Notes: a model not told the origin generated them from the sequence alone. Positions 43,787 to 56,097 are shown, numbered from the stretch's first letter. The stretch: 64,000 nt of DNA from Agrocybe praecox (GCA_964017145.1 OZ024847.1:2294001-2358000), one strand, 5' to 3'. Numbers and translations: made by a program.

Positions 43787-46700
43787 CTCCCCCTCTCCAC
43801 TTGATTTATAGGCTCCAGTTGTCTTCAACTGGGACCTCCTTTTTCTGCTACCAGGTTACATTACCTGAAATATACGCGAATGGAACTGCTTTCTTCCTAC
43901 CTCTCTCTCTGTATTTTCCACCGTATTTCTCTCGTTTCTACAAAATTCCGGCTTCTATCATCCTCCGTCTAACACTTTTTGAGTCTCTCTTTTCGTCTAA
44001 TCAAGACATAATCTCGACTTCAAATGTATGATGGGCCATTTATTTTGGTGCGTACCTACATTATCGTCTAGCTTTCGTTCCGTGGGCGGGTCAAAGTCGA
44101 GTACGATCGTGGAACTTGTTTTCATTCATTCTTCTTCTCGTTACCTTTTGTCATCGTACTGCTTATGGTTCGCTTCACCTCGTCTCAGAAATGATGAAAG
44201 TATAGCTGGTTGTAGTACTTTCTATGCGGCAAGATATTTCGCGAAGCTGTATCAGGCAACACATAGAACATATGTTCGAAGGAAGAGCCCTGGGTGAGGA
44301 GGTATGCGAGTGTAGTATAGAACATACAAGATTCATTAACATCACTGCCGATCGTTATGTGTAGGCACCGCCGAGGAAAGCAAAATATGCACCTTCGACA
44401 TTGGAGGCTTTGAATGCATGTCCTTTTACGCCGATCGTGTAGGTACCCAAAATAAGTCTGCAGGTGGTCCTTGAACGTGAACACCCCATAGATTTAGGTA
44501 CATGTTATGGTGTATGTCTTCGATGTGTGTCTGACTACTAACCATCTCAAAAATCATCCTCATACAATCCAATCATGTCCTCTTCTTCCTCCTTGACAAA
44601 AGCCATTTTACTCTTCATACAAATTACGGTTTGCATAACTAGTAGTAGTACAAGCGAGGGAAAATCTACATAGGATTTAGGTAGCAGAATCCAGACCCCA
44701 GATTGTGTAGGATATACTTGAATACAGCGTTCGTTTTTGGGCCTACCCCATACATCGAGTAACGTCGAGTCTACCCCAGTCGACACAGCTACCGATATTA
44801 TCAGCTACATTGATCACCCAACTCCAAACCTGGCTTGAAAACCGCACCCTTAAACCATCCATATATTCCATGTTGTAGTTTACAATCGTGCTTTGAACCC
44901 CTACTAGTCCTATCCAATGGCGGATCGCATGTACTAGCTGTTCTCCACCTCCATCTATCCCTTTTCATCCTTCCTATCCTCTTTGGGTGTCGCAAGCTTC
45001 ACCCTCGAAGAACGTCCCGAGTTATTCCTACGTCTTTGACACCGTTTGCACCGCACTCGCTTTGCTGGATATGTACATAGCCACCTGGGATACTTGTCCG
45101 TGTCCGAGATCCATCGCAGACGACCTTCGAACAAGAGCGCATCCAATCTGATGATAAAGTAAGCATATGGATGCAGAGATTCAAAGACGGTAACGTTGTG
45201 TGTAATAGCAACGATGTGGACAGAATGAAAGAACTTACCAATTTTTGAGCCCCACGAGCTATCATGACTGCTGTCTTAGCTGCCTTACTAAACGAAGATA
45301 TTCAAGATATAAAAGGACCTTCATATAATCTGTAGAGGTAGGCATGAGCTTAACGCGACCCAAGGAACTCGTGTGACGAGTGCACCACTCACCAAAAGAC
45401 TTTAGTCAACGTCGTGCGCAATCGCACTAGATGCAACACTCAAGGAGATCCAGAACTCCACAATTCTTGATGCCAACTTTGCACGCAGTCGACTCTCGAT
45501 CGGATGAACGGCAAGCTTTCAAATTTCAGGCTCTGTCTGCCGTCCTGACTCCTATGGAAGAAACCGGCACCGTCAGCCTTCCTGGCCTAAGATGAGCTTC
45601 GAGACCACCATACCGGAATAGGACCCCACCGAGATCCAATTTTTCTGTTCTTTTTCTCATCTCCGCCTATCGCAAATGGTTTACGTGTAGAAGGAGCAGC
45701 AGGTATTATAACCTAAGAATTACAACGAAACGATTAGCATATGTTCTCGATAGCTTTAGGTAAAGCATACCATACGTTGTGAAATAACAACCTTCCAACA
45801 ACGCTATAGACCCTCAAGCCGTCGCGGAGATAGACGTTGTACAGAGCCATTAAGGCACATGAGGCTGCGAGTATGAGGATGGATCGACGAAAGCCTAAGA
45901 AAGGGTATGTCATTGCCTGGTCGCCTTGCATCGTCGGGGTACTGCAAACGATTTCACCATACTTGAATTTTGCGTCTGAGGTTGATCGAAACGTCGCATC
46001 TCCCCTCCCAAGCAACCCACCGCTAGTGCTGTGCTCTCCTGACCTGACCCCACTAAGACTCAGTGACTTAAAGCAGAACCACTGACGCGTTGCAATGCAT
46101 ACATTCGCCGTTCTTTGATGCAAAACCACTGGTCTTCGTCCATCGTCGATAGTACGTCGGGGTTCGTTCCTTTGCTCGCAAGACCCACTCGCCCGAGTAC
46201 GCCCCGCTGGGTGCGCATATAGCTGCCCCAATCTCGTATATATATTGGGACTTCTTCAGCTTCAGACGAGAGCTTGCTTCTACTAGGTCAGTATGATGGT
46301 GGAGTAGCTTTGTACGCGTCCGAATGATACTGAAACCTGTTGTGTACATGGGATGGCGGCATTGTAGGCGGGTACATACGGCTTTCTTACCGAAGTTGAA
46401 AACATTATTAGCATAAAACGTAGGGTACAAAAATAAGAATGAAAACTCACGAGCACGGCCTGCAACGTATAACATATCCGAGTTCCTATCGACTATATTT
46501 TCATACCAAACTATTGAGTGCTCCCAAAGATGTTCAGAATGGAAATCTCCGCGTATTCCCTGGCGATGGATAAAGAGAGCTTAGCAGCACATTTAACGCT
46601 GTGGAATCGGTGGATAGACTTACAATGATATGCGGTCCTGAATTTTCTTCACTTTGTTTGTGCAGCCCGAAATGTCCATCTTACCCAATACTTACGCGAC

Positions 46701-47111
46701 AACAGGGATGGGTTGAACTAGAAAGCTAAGCTAAGCTGGAGTAATGATATTTAATAAGCGCATATATGCATTGAAAATGAATGGTTCTTACAATGATGTT
46801 CAAGCCAGGCCATCAAACCCAACACACCCATCCATCGATACCAGTTCGTCAAGATGCGGAGTCTAGAAGGAGGATAGATGCGAGTGAGGTAGTGTATCAG
46901 AAAGAAAGAAGGCACGTACTGGTCAAAAAGACACGGTTGTACGATACGAATAAAAATTGAGGATGGTAGCAGTTTAGAGTGGCCGAACTCTCTGCGACGA
47001 TCGAGTCAAGTAGCGCGATCTTGGGATAATAAGTAAGCATGGATAACAAGAAGAGCGTGAACTCACCAGTATTGCGAGTCCCAGTCATGCCATGCATTGA
47101 TTCCCAAAGTT
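43787..47111. other. Unassigned region, possible decayed membrane-protein gene on minus
   Basis: Minus frames at 45734-46231 and 46068-46475 include a hydrophobic segment (SILILAASCALMALYNVYL) followed by RDGLRVYSVVGRLLFHNVWY, reminiscent of the small seven-helix mushroom families with an LLRDG-type motif before a late helix. Candidate 60-nt introns occur between 46450 and 47100. I could not assemble a continuous reading frame. Nothing is recognised in 44.3-45.7 kb. Confidence 0.25.
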
Positions 47112-47260
47112 CGTTTCTTCGAAAGGAGGTGTGCCCTGGTGTAAGGGCGAGCAGAGAAATTTAGAGCAAACACGGAAGACGGAATGGATCGCTTCATCGC
47201 CAAATGATCACGCGACTACATTCGGTTTCTTCCGTTACGCGTCGTGTCGCCAAGGCCGAG
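47112..47260 (+). repeat. Dispersed direct repeat, copy 2
   Basis: Matches 43651-43786. It contains an extra insertion of about 20 bp (near GTGCCCTGGTGTAAGGGCGA) relative to copy 1. Confidence 0.55.
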
Positions 47261-47802
47261 CCTTATCTGAGACAATTTTTGTTCTTCCTTTCCGCCACCA
47301 TTTCCACCCACTTGCTTCGTAACTCTGCTCTAGCTGCTTCAACCCACTGTTTTTCTTTGGTTTTAGTTCAAATAACCTGGGATATGGTTCAGTATACCCT
47401 TCACCCACCTGTCCAGAAGTTCGGATCGGCTGGGATGGAGCCTTGAGCCTGTAGTCACGAGCCTCGGTTTTTCTCGCCAATGACCAGAGTCCGGTTGGTT
47501 GGTTCGACTCTCGGTCGAGGAAAAAAAAATTTACGACCCCTCCTTATTTTTTTGCATATTTAAGGCTCCCAAGACCATATTTACCTGTATTGAGTATACT
47601 AAAACACTTCTCTCAACGCCTATACTTGTAAAATGCTTGTTTAAAGTGGGCCATTGCTTTGCATGGCATATACAAGTCCAAATAAATTCTTCTATTTTTC
47701 CCTATTTTCATTCATTTTATTTATTTTCTATAACATGTTACATCTCATCATTTGAAGTCAAATATGTATTTAAAATGCAAATGTACTTCTATAAATAAAC
47801 AT

Positions 47803-49175
47803 TTTGTTGGAATAAGTAATTGGGGTAAATACAAGTGCATCACTTGAGTCTTGACGGTGATACGACCAGTGTTCGGCTGTGACTGAACTTTAACCAAGTA
47901 TCTATCCTACTTAATTTTCGGCATAATAAACATGTTTATTATTAAGTCTACATAAGTACAGAGCAAGGATAGCTACATGTTTGGCTAGGGGAAACCATTC
48001 TACAAACCCTAGGATGAACCTTACGGATGCTAGAGTTAGTTATAGTAGTTCCTCGGAAATGCGTGGAACGCTTTAACAGCAATGCAGCAGGATCAAAGGC
48101 TCCTAGGATAATATTCAGCCATCAGGAATGTAAGCTAGAGCCTGCTGATAATAAGCTTAACAGCACTATAGCCACTTATTATTACGCAGTGCGCAACATG
48201 TCCACATCTACCTAATATGGAAACAGAAAGTTCCCACCATATGAAAGTACATGTAAACTACTGCCAATGTTCCTAGGAATGTTAACTCAAGGCGGAAGGA
48301 CTGATCCTAGCATTAACAAAGTACATTACTGGTCCCTAGGAACATAGTGGGCACTATGCAAACGACGAGACAAGCACTAGTAATGACAATTAGGACTTGC
48401 CAACGTCTGCTTGAGTCAGCAACTTGCCCAACCATATGAACCCTTCCAAGGGTATACAAAAACACGCATGGCACCTACTGGTTGCTTATGCATCAAGTGG
48501 AGCTACCTAGTGTTAACCAATAATATTATTTCCTGTATTTTCCGAGCGTTTCCGATCTGCTCCAAGTATTCCTGTATTTTCCGAAACCTAGCAGTATATA
48601 AGCAGCCTGTAAATTACTGTAGCACCCCAGATAAACTAGAACCCAGTTGTCCACATTTGAGGAACGCGCATTGAGTTGCAAACTCCTAGGATCGACCTTT
48701 GGTACCTAATAAATCTCCGCGAGAGTTGGTTTTATTGAACAAGACTACCTACTGTGTCATTTGAGCATCTTGGCGTTAGTTGAGCGACTTGAGTTAACTT
48801 GTAGAGTTCTCGAGGAACCTAAATAAACGTATTGGGATAAAGTTTCCTCTGTCTTAAGTGACATAAAGCTTAATACCCGCCTAAGTGGCAAGAATTGTCT
48901 AAGTGATGCCTAAGTGGCCCGTTCCTAGGGATAAGTTCCCTGCCTAAGTGGCAAATTGTCTAAGTGATGCCTAAGTGGCCCGTTTAGGATTGAGTCCCCG
49001 TTTTAAGTGATTAAAAGACTTTAGATTAAGTATCCAGCCTAAGTGGCGAACTACCTACACACTACATCTTGTGGAAACACATTAAATCTACGTTTACACT
49101 TTCCGAGGAACTTTGCTTTGTGCGTAAGCTACTCAAACACTTGTGATCTTTGATCCTAGGAAACGTTCTGTTGCA
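47803..49175. repeat. LTR-like block with CCTAAGTGGC tandem motifs
   Basis: Begins TGTTGGAATAAG, a start common in LTRs of Copia-type elements, and contains a TATATAA box at 48595, AATAAA signals downstream, many CCTAGGAA motifs, and a tandem block at about 48865-49045 in which CCTAAGTGGC and TCTAAGTGATGCCTAAGTGG recur. No coding frame of a retroelement adjoins it. I suggest a solo or truncated LTR, but the right end is not defined and no target duplication was found. Confidence 0.35.
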
Positions 49176-49453
49176 TTAGAGAGCGTATCTTTAGAAAGAA
49201 AACATAATTAACGACATGTATCATGTATCCCCCCCACAAAAGAACTAATCATATTGATTGGGTTTTGTTTCGGAGTATATACAAAGTACAAATCGTACAT
49301 ACACACTCAACCTCGCAGCAAGCACCTTAACGTCGACTTCTTTAACCTTGGTCTGCGTTTGCTGTTGCTCTTGTCTTTGTTGCTATCGTTGAGGACATTG
49401 TCTACGTTCATCATGGTTCCTCCCTTCCCAACACCCTCTTCTTCCTCATCACT
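49176..49453. other. Unassigned spacer
   Basis: No supported gene or repeat. Confidence 0.3.
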
Positions 49454-50090
49454 TTAATGAACCACCCCCTGCATCCACTTCGGTCTGCTGCCCATAGCGG
49501 CAGTAGCAGCTCGAGTGCCCCCAGAACTTCTCAAGTCACCCCTCGCTACCCCACCACTGCCAGTACTACTCCTCTCCTCATATGCCCCAACCACCTTCTC
49601 CTTTCCTTCCTTCCAAAACGCACTAGCCTTACTAAACACACCCAAACCGACTTTCGAAGCTTGCACTGGGAGTTTATCGGCTTGCTCTTGGATTTCCACG
49701 ATGGAAGCTTAGAAAGTGGACCCCGAACCCTCACCAGCACCACTGGCAGCGCGTGCAGAGGCCTGACACTGTCTTTCTAGCTTCTCGTGTTCTTTTTGGC
49801 CTTTCGGTGGTCCATGAGCTCATGATACGGCAGATAGTGCATCATGTGCAGGTGGTGGAGAGGGCTTCCATAATTTTGGTCTTGACTTCCCCGTTTTAAA
49901 GACATTAGAAGGCAGCTTGGACATCTTGACCGCCTGGGGTCACTTGTAACGCTTCTTGGGTTGCTTGACGGAGAACCCCATTTCTACAAATTGGCCAAGG
50001 ATGTGCAGTGAGGAAGACCTTTCTTTGCTGTGAGTAGGTTGGCTGCTTGTGGTGGTGGTTCTGGTATCTGAGATATTGTTGTGCCATGAC
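49454..50090 (-). pseudogene. Fragment of an auxilin-like/UBA-domain gene
   Basis: In minus direction the sequence first encodes a UBA-like helix pair in pieces (FVEMGFSVKQ in one frame, QATQEALQVTPGGQDVQAAF in another). After further frame changes it encodes VGLGVFSKASAFWKEGKEK and VVGAYEERS, ending with RPKWMQ. This order recalls fungal Swa2/Ucp7-type proteins, which act in clathrin uncoating through a UBA and a J domain. No J domain is present. At least two frameshifts and the short length show that it is a broken fragment of a host gene. It lies beside TGATACAT repeat copy C, as the Lon fragment lies near copy B. Confidence 0.5.
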
Positions 50091-50239
50091 TAGTAGACAA
50101 AAGAGTTAGATATTAATACCAAGAAAATTGCATGTGGGGTAAAAGTGAATGAACAGAAATAAAAAAAAAAAATTTCATCGGAACATAGACAAGGAAGGGG
50201 GGGAAAGTTTATGTACCAAATCATCATTCCTACTTGTCC

Positions 50240-50720
50240 ACCTGTAGCAGCTGTATGCATACATCAAATATAGCAAACTTCCTAAACCTAGTGATACATC
50301 CACATAGGCACTTTCCTAACTTCCTAAACGGGTACCATCCTTACAAAGCCTTGATTAGTGCGCCCATTGTGGTAATCACGTGCAAACAGGGCCAGACCTC
50401 ACCAGCAGGCTTCAGCACCTCCCAAAAGGGTGTTTCTCAATGTTGGGCGCAGCGTTCGGCGCGAGGGACGGCTAAATATGTTTAAAATATATTCTTTAAC
50501 CTATATTAGGCCTTTGCGCCTGGCTTCAGGGGCGGGAAAGGATGGATTGAAGAGGACACAAACGGATGACGTTCTATGTATAAACGACATTTGATGCCAG
50601 CGTGTTGTTGTTATTTTTAGGTACGTTCTATTTCTATTTACTATCAATGATATCATCATTTCATCATGATTTTCATACACAGCTAATCTTAGCTAATCTT
50701 ATCCATTAAATGAACACGAC
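50240..50720 (+). repeat. TGATACAT-family dispersed repeat, copy C
   Basis: The head module (CATACATCAAATATAGC, then TGATACATCCACATAGGC at 50292 and CTTTCCTAACTTCCTAAAC) resembles copy A, including the preceding CACCTGTAG. The tail module (GGATGGATTG near 50540, CGGATGACGT near 50564) is followed by ATGATATCATCATTT, which is also in the palindrome arms. Confidence 0.6.
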
Positions 50721-50988
50721 ATTGATTGATCGGACCGGCATCCAGCAGACCGGTCTAGACTTTTGTCCCTGCCAGATTTCTTGCTTCGCGAATATGCACG
50801 CAAAACATAAGTTTAACCTACCTTAGCAGTGGATATCCATTCAAAGACACCAATGTTCAGTAAAAAGTCATTCATTTTGTTGAACAAGGGGCAAAATTGT
50901 AAGGTATACTAAGTAAAGAAGCAAAGATAGACGAATTATAAGGAAATTATGATGTAAAATAGAAATATAATAACCGTTATAAAAAGAT

Positions 50989-53291
50989 TCAGTTACCCAC
51001 TAGTAGATGAGAGCAAACTGCAATGAAGTCCTCCACCATCAACAGCCACTGTGTATGAGCAGCCAAATTAGTCCTCGTCCCAATGCCCCTATAAAACAGT
51101 GCCGCAACTATGCTGCAAAGACCGTTGAGGCCAGGTCTGCATAGTGGCTCCCAGTCTCCATCCATTGAGCTGAAATCAATGGATCCGCAATCGTCGAGCC
51201 TCTATTCGGGTTGCAAGTCCGTCCACCACTTGAGCAACTGGGTTGTGTACGCCTTCATTGATATGGATGTGATGGGTGGACACCACGTTGGAAGTCGAGC
51301 ACGTTGGATCCAGTCCCCTACACAGGCAGGTCGATTGGTGGCCTTCAATTTCTTGATTCCTTTGTATTGATAACAATGTTCGAATGTTGCCCATATCTGC
51401 AGGAGGTCCCTCCAACGTTTACCGAGTTGTTCTGGGGCTTGAAACATTTCCAACGCCTTTTGAAACCAAACATCTGCATCTTGGGCAGCTTGCACGAATT
51501 CCAATTCATCAGAAACCAGGGTACTCGAAGAAGACGTCGTTGTCATTGAATTTGTGGATAGGGTGCTCAAAGTACCAGCACTTGAATGATATTGTTTGGA
51601 TGGAGGTACGTTCATGAGCCAACTCGTGTTCTGGAATTCGTTCTCCTTTTCATGATATTTCCTCTTCTTGCCGCGTTTAGATAAAGAAGAGGATAGGACA
51701 TCTGAATTGGGAGGTCCTGCTTTGCTAGCAGGAGGTAGATTGGAAGAAAGAATAGAGCGAGGTATTTGAAGAGACGGTCAACAGGGAGTTTGCAAACATG
51801 GTAGGTTGTTCTGCTCCTGTCGAATAGGCGATGGGCGATGAGGTGGTGATGCATTCAGAGCCTCTCCAGCTGGCGAGGAATGTCGAGAAACATGGGGAGA
51901 TGGGAGGACAGAGGGAGCTGGAGAATGTGCATGAGGGCACAAAGGCGGATACCTTGATGAATTGGAGGGTATTGGTGAAGGTCTTGGGAGTGGAGAACCG
52001 TTTGAAGATGGCACCGATGAAGGGTCTGCGCTATCGACCAGACCTTCAGTTGGCGATATGGTGATTGGTGTTGAACTGAGGGTCTCTGCTTCCAAGACCG
52101 ATACGACATTTGACACGCCGGTGTCTCTCTCTCTGATGATGAGGAAGACCGAGCAGTTGGCAATGGCTGCTTGGATGTTGGCAATGGCAGTTCAACTACG
52201 TCGGTGGTTGCACCGGCCTCCTCCATTTCGGCTGCATCCAGTGTGAAAAATCCCTCTTCAACGTTCAACACTTGTGCCTGGCACTCAGCAGGGGCTGAAA
52301 AAATCATAGTAAGTTCAAAATGCAAGGACATAACTGAAGGAAACTCACTGAAGCATTTTTTTAGATATTGGCCATAGATTGGCATGATGACCTTCTTATA
52401 GTGTGCGTGTTCCGCTCTTCCAAAATTCATCCTTATATCACCGCTGGTGGTCCCCGAATGAACACTAAGTGGTAAAAAAAAAAAGGTAAGCAGCATAATG
52501 AGTGAGTAAAAAATGTGTGAAACATACCTAACGACGTTCAAACGTCCACTGTGCGTGGGTTCAGGTCCACCTGTGATGAGCATAGCGTGCCATCCAGTAG
52601 CTTCGCACAAAAGGTCCAAGATGGGCTGTACAAATTGTACAAGTCCCTGAATGCATCTACCCAAGGAGGTCAATGAAACTGGTATCCATTAGACGAGGCA
52701 AGCTTTCGGTGATAATTTGCCTCCTCAATTCTTCTTCAATCTCGATGCGATGAGACATGCACCAAAGGTTCACGGCAGACTTGCGACGAGGACGAGCATT
52801 GGATTGACCGGTGAGTTTGCAGATCAGCGTTCGATAGGGATTCTCAGCACCAGAATCTTTAGGGTCAATATTGTGGTCCTTCATGTGTTGATAGGCCATC
52901 CAACGCTTGATTTGCTAGAAATAAAAAGGTCAGATGTCATTTCATCACAAGTCAGGATGGTCACATAATGACACACAGCTTTTCTGAATTCCAACGACCT
53001 CCTTCTATCGAGTCGTCGTAGCACCTCCTTCTCCAATTCATCTGGGCTAAGCAAATATTTGTTGACTGGCTCTGGCTCCTGCTCTGGGAAATCGTCGTCC
53101 ACGTTGGCTAAATCGTCTGGCGTAGGCTCGGTTTCGTGCAGCAACTCGATAGGAAATCGCTTAAAATAGCGACACTGGATGTTCGCGATCGCATCTGCTG
53201 CATAACCACCTAGGACCCCAGCTGCATACGCCTCCTTCTCAGAAAGAAGGAATTCCTTGCGACATCCTTTGAAAGAGCCTGGGTTTACCAT
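50989..53291 (-). pseudogene. Gene X, locus 2 (decayed)
   Basis: Homologous to gene X of locus 1 over its whole length. Exon 1 (53291-52977) is 315 nt, exactly as in locus 1, and encodes MVNPGSFKGCRKEFLL. Exon 2 starts at 52914 (QIKRWMAYQHMKDHNIDP, RPRRKSAVNLW) but lacks roughly 70 codons and changes frame near 52680, where GRCIQGLVQFVQPILDLL resumes. The block MNFGRAEHAHYKK follows. The disordered linker contains further frame changes. The C-domain is recognisable (FQKALEMFQ, KWWTDLQPE) but is cut by TAG at 51202-51204 where locus 1 has the Trp of QPEWR; similarity continues beyond it to a TGA at 50989-50991. The original protein was probably of similar size; no functional product is expected. 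Confidence 0.7.
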
Positions 53292-53688
53292 CCTGTAACC
53301 CAATGGGTGAGTTGTACGTCGTACTATGAAAACTGCGATACTTACGCATAACCTGGGATTTTCAGGCAATAGAAAATCAAGACACAAGAAAGGAAACTCC
53401 TGGCTACTCGTCAAACAGTTATTTGGTCTCTATTTTCATCCTGATTCACGATCTAGATCGCACGTTATGAGAGGTCCGAAAGGCATGCATCAAGCATCAG
53501 AAATACGGATTAAAAAAAATGGAATTGTCGTCTCATTATCCACCTCAATATTCTACACGATGCTCTACCCACAATTAGCTAAACGTGAACAGGGTCTTAC
53601 AGCCGTGAGTTTGCCTTTTTCAAAGATAACCAAATTGACATAAAAGCCTGCACTTCAGATCATTAACCCATCACCCAAATTAACCAAT
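53292..53688. promoter_or_regulatory. Divergent promoter region between X and Y (locus 2)
   Basis: The 397 bp between the X and Y start codons correspond to the 506-bp gap at locus 1. I see no coding sequence and no obvious shared motif longer than a few bases. Confidence 0.4.
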
Positions 53689-55596
53689 ATGCAACTCACC
53701 AAACAAACTTCCCAGTCTCAACCTATCTCGTCCTCTACTGCTGAAATATCCACTGTCCATGATACCATCAATAACTCGGCGGCAGAAGCTATGCCTGCCG
53801 ATGGTGCAACCAATATTGTTGCATCGGCAGCAGTCAACAGTTCTCATACCACTGTTGGTAGGTTGCGGATACCTTCTCTGCTATGTATGTTTTCTGAACT
53901 CAGAATTCCAGGAACTCAACGTCAACACTCAAATGCTTTAGCAACTCCAGGCAGGTTCATTGCTATTTCTCGCATAAGTCAACCCACTTATTTTTTTCTA
54001 CAGATCACCGCATGCACGTTCCACGTGGTTCAACCCACAGCACCAACCATTCGGCGATCAAACCACCAAACCCTGCAGATATGATACCCACACTCCCTGC
54101 GCCTTTTGGTCCAGGTTATTACATTGTCACTTATGGCCAACAAGTCGGGATTTTTGAAGCATCGTAAGTTTCTCAAAATTTTTATTTACGAAACTCATCT
54201 AACAACAGATCTCATAACTTAATAGGATGGTTGCCCATCTTCCCCTGGCAAATTTTGGCCAGCTCTCATATGAGAGTTTTTACACTTGGACCGAGGCCTT
54301 GTCCTTATGCGAGCAACCCGAATTGGCCCTGCACCATCCCGCCCACTTCAGCAAGCAAACCGAATTGGCTCTGCTCCTTCTCAGTCTGCTACCTCTGTTG
54401 AAGCTCCTGCTGGGACTACAGCTGTGACCCCTACTAGCTTATCTGGTTCTAATATGGCTGCTCGCACTGCCGGCTGTGGAACCGCAGAGAAACCCATTGA
54501 GATATACTCTACCGATCCAACCCCTGTTCGTCCTGGCACACAATCAAGACCTATTTTTGTGAATTCAACAGATAACACTTCTGCCGCGTCGCGCAGGGTC
54601 AGATTTCAACTCGCAATGAATGCATCTCGTGCCTCACAGGCTTCTGGTGCTATCGAAATAGCCTCAGGTCATTATGCTAGCCAAGGAGCTGCCGACTCAA
54701 CTGAACAGGGTCGTGGAACAGTTCTGGTGCCAGATACTCCAGCTCCTAGTCAGAGGACATCTCAGCAAAGGCAGAATCCACGCATCGTCGTGATTGATGA
54801 ATCAGATGATGAAAGGTTGGCGTACCTCCCTTCTTATCCCTCCCAAAGCAACCATCGAACCTCTTCACCACTACTGGCTTCACCTTTCAGACGAGCTAGT
54901 GCACGCAGTGTTCAAGGAACATGTAACATTACATCACTGCAAGGACGGCGTCCATGATATCCCGTCTCATATTCCAATCCTGCCTCCAGAATTTCTGGCA
55001 CCACAAGCGCAATTTTGGCAGCAGTCGATGCTGCTGTTACTAATCCAGGCCAATCACTCGGATCCCAGAATCAATCTACTATCGCCACGGCCGGGTCTTC
55101 CCTTCGAAACCTGCCTGCTAGCCCAGGCTCTCCGCAGGCGACTAGCATACCAACTATACAACCTTTCCCAATTATTCCACGTACACCAATTACCCCTACC
55201 CCTGCAAACAGAGGACGCCATTTCCAGCCACTTTTCTCTGAAAGTTCTCCGATTCCATCATCTCCTGATATTGATTTACAACTCAAGAAGGAAGCCAGCT
55301 GCCGTCGGTTTCTAACCATCCAAGCATGCTTCAATGATCTCGAAGATAATATGAACATTGATGATGTGCTTAGCCCAACCCCTTCTCCGCCATCTACCAG
55401 TCAGCTCGCAGAGTCTTCTTCTCGCTCTGCTCTTGGCACTACACCAACTATAATACACGAAGAGGATCATAGATCTGACCCTGATGGGTCAGAATTTGAT
55501 GACCTTCCAGAGTTGACGGCAGAGGAATACGATGAACTCTATGAATCTCTTCAAATGCTCAATTCAAACGGAAAAGGCAAGGCTCCTATGCACTAA
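53689..55596 (+). pseudogene. Gene Y, locus 2 (probably broken)
   Basis: Exons 53689-53857, 53912-53950, 54004-54163 and 54226 onward join in frame and encode the RNase H1 N-terminal-like block (GYYIVTYGQQVGIFEAS, then SFYTWTEALSLCEQ), parallel to locus 1. The second exon is a 39-nt symmetric phase-1 mini-exon. Its downstream intron (53951-54003) seems to use a GC donor. After about 54310 the good coding frame changes by one base (54290-54957, Ser/Thr/Pro-rich, with PRIVVIDESDDE), and again near 54960-55015, ending with an acidic C-terminus (DDLPELTAEEYDELYESLQM) at a TAA. An unseen intron could repair one of the shifts, but I favour decay. Confidence 0.55.
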
Positions 55597-55684
55597 ATAG
55601 CACATGATATTTGATCTCTACCACATCGCTTATTCTTCATTTAATTTGTACATAAATGCCAGAACCCTCTTTGCCTCTATGCTC

Positions 55685-56032
55685 GTCTATATGCCCCCAT
55701 TACTCTTCTTAATGTACATTCACACATTTATTTTAGACTAATTTAGACACATCATATATATATTATGCACATTTTTGTGGGCCCTTAACGAGAATAAATA
55801 CTTGATTGGGCAATAATGATGACTGGACATCCACTAGTGCGAGAAATTTTCAAAGCACTTACGTCTATATGCCCCCATTACTCTTTTTAACGTCCATTCA
55901 CACATTAATTTTGGACTAATTTAGACACATTGTATATTTTATGTACATTTTTGTGGCCCTTAACGAGAATAAATACTTTATTGGGCAATAATGATTGGTC
56001 ATCCACTAGTGCAATAAAATTTCAAGGTACTT
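55685..56032. repeat. 178-bp tandem duplication
   Basis: Two copies begin GTCTATATGCCCCCATTACT at 55685 and 55863 and run to about 56032 with small differences, for example GGTGACTGGACATCC-type differences and a short deletion in the second. They are non-coding and lie just 3' of gene Y of locus 2. Confidence 0.8.
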
Positions 56033-56097
56033 AGCTCCGAGACTATTTGACTACCAAAGAATTATTCACTGGCAACTGATACTTATTACTTGACAAA

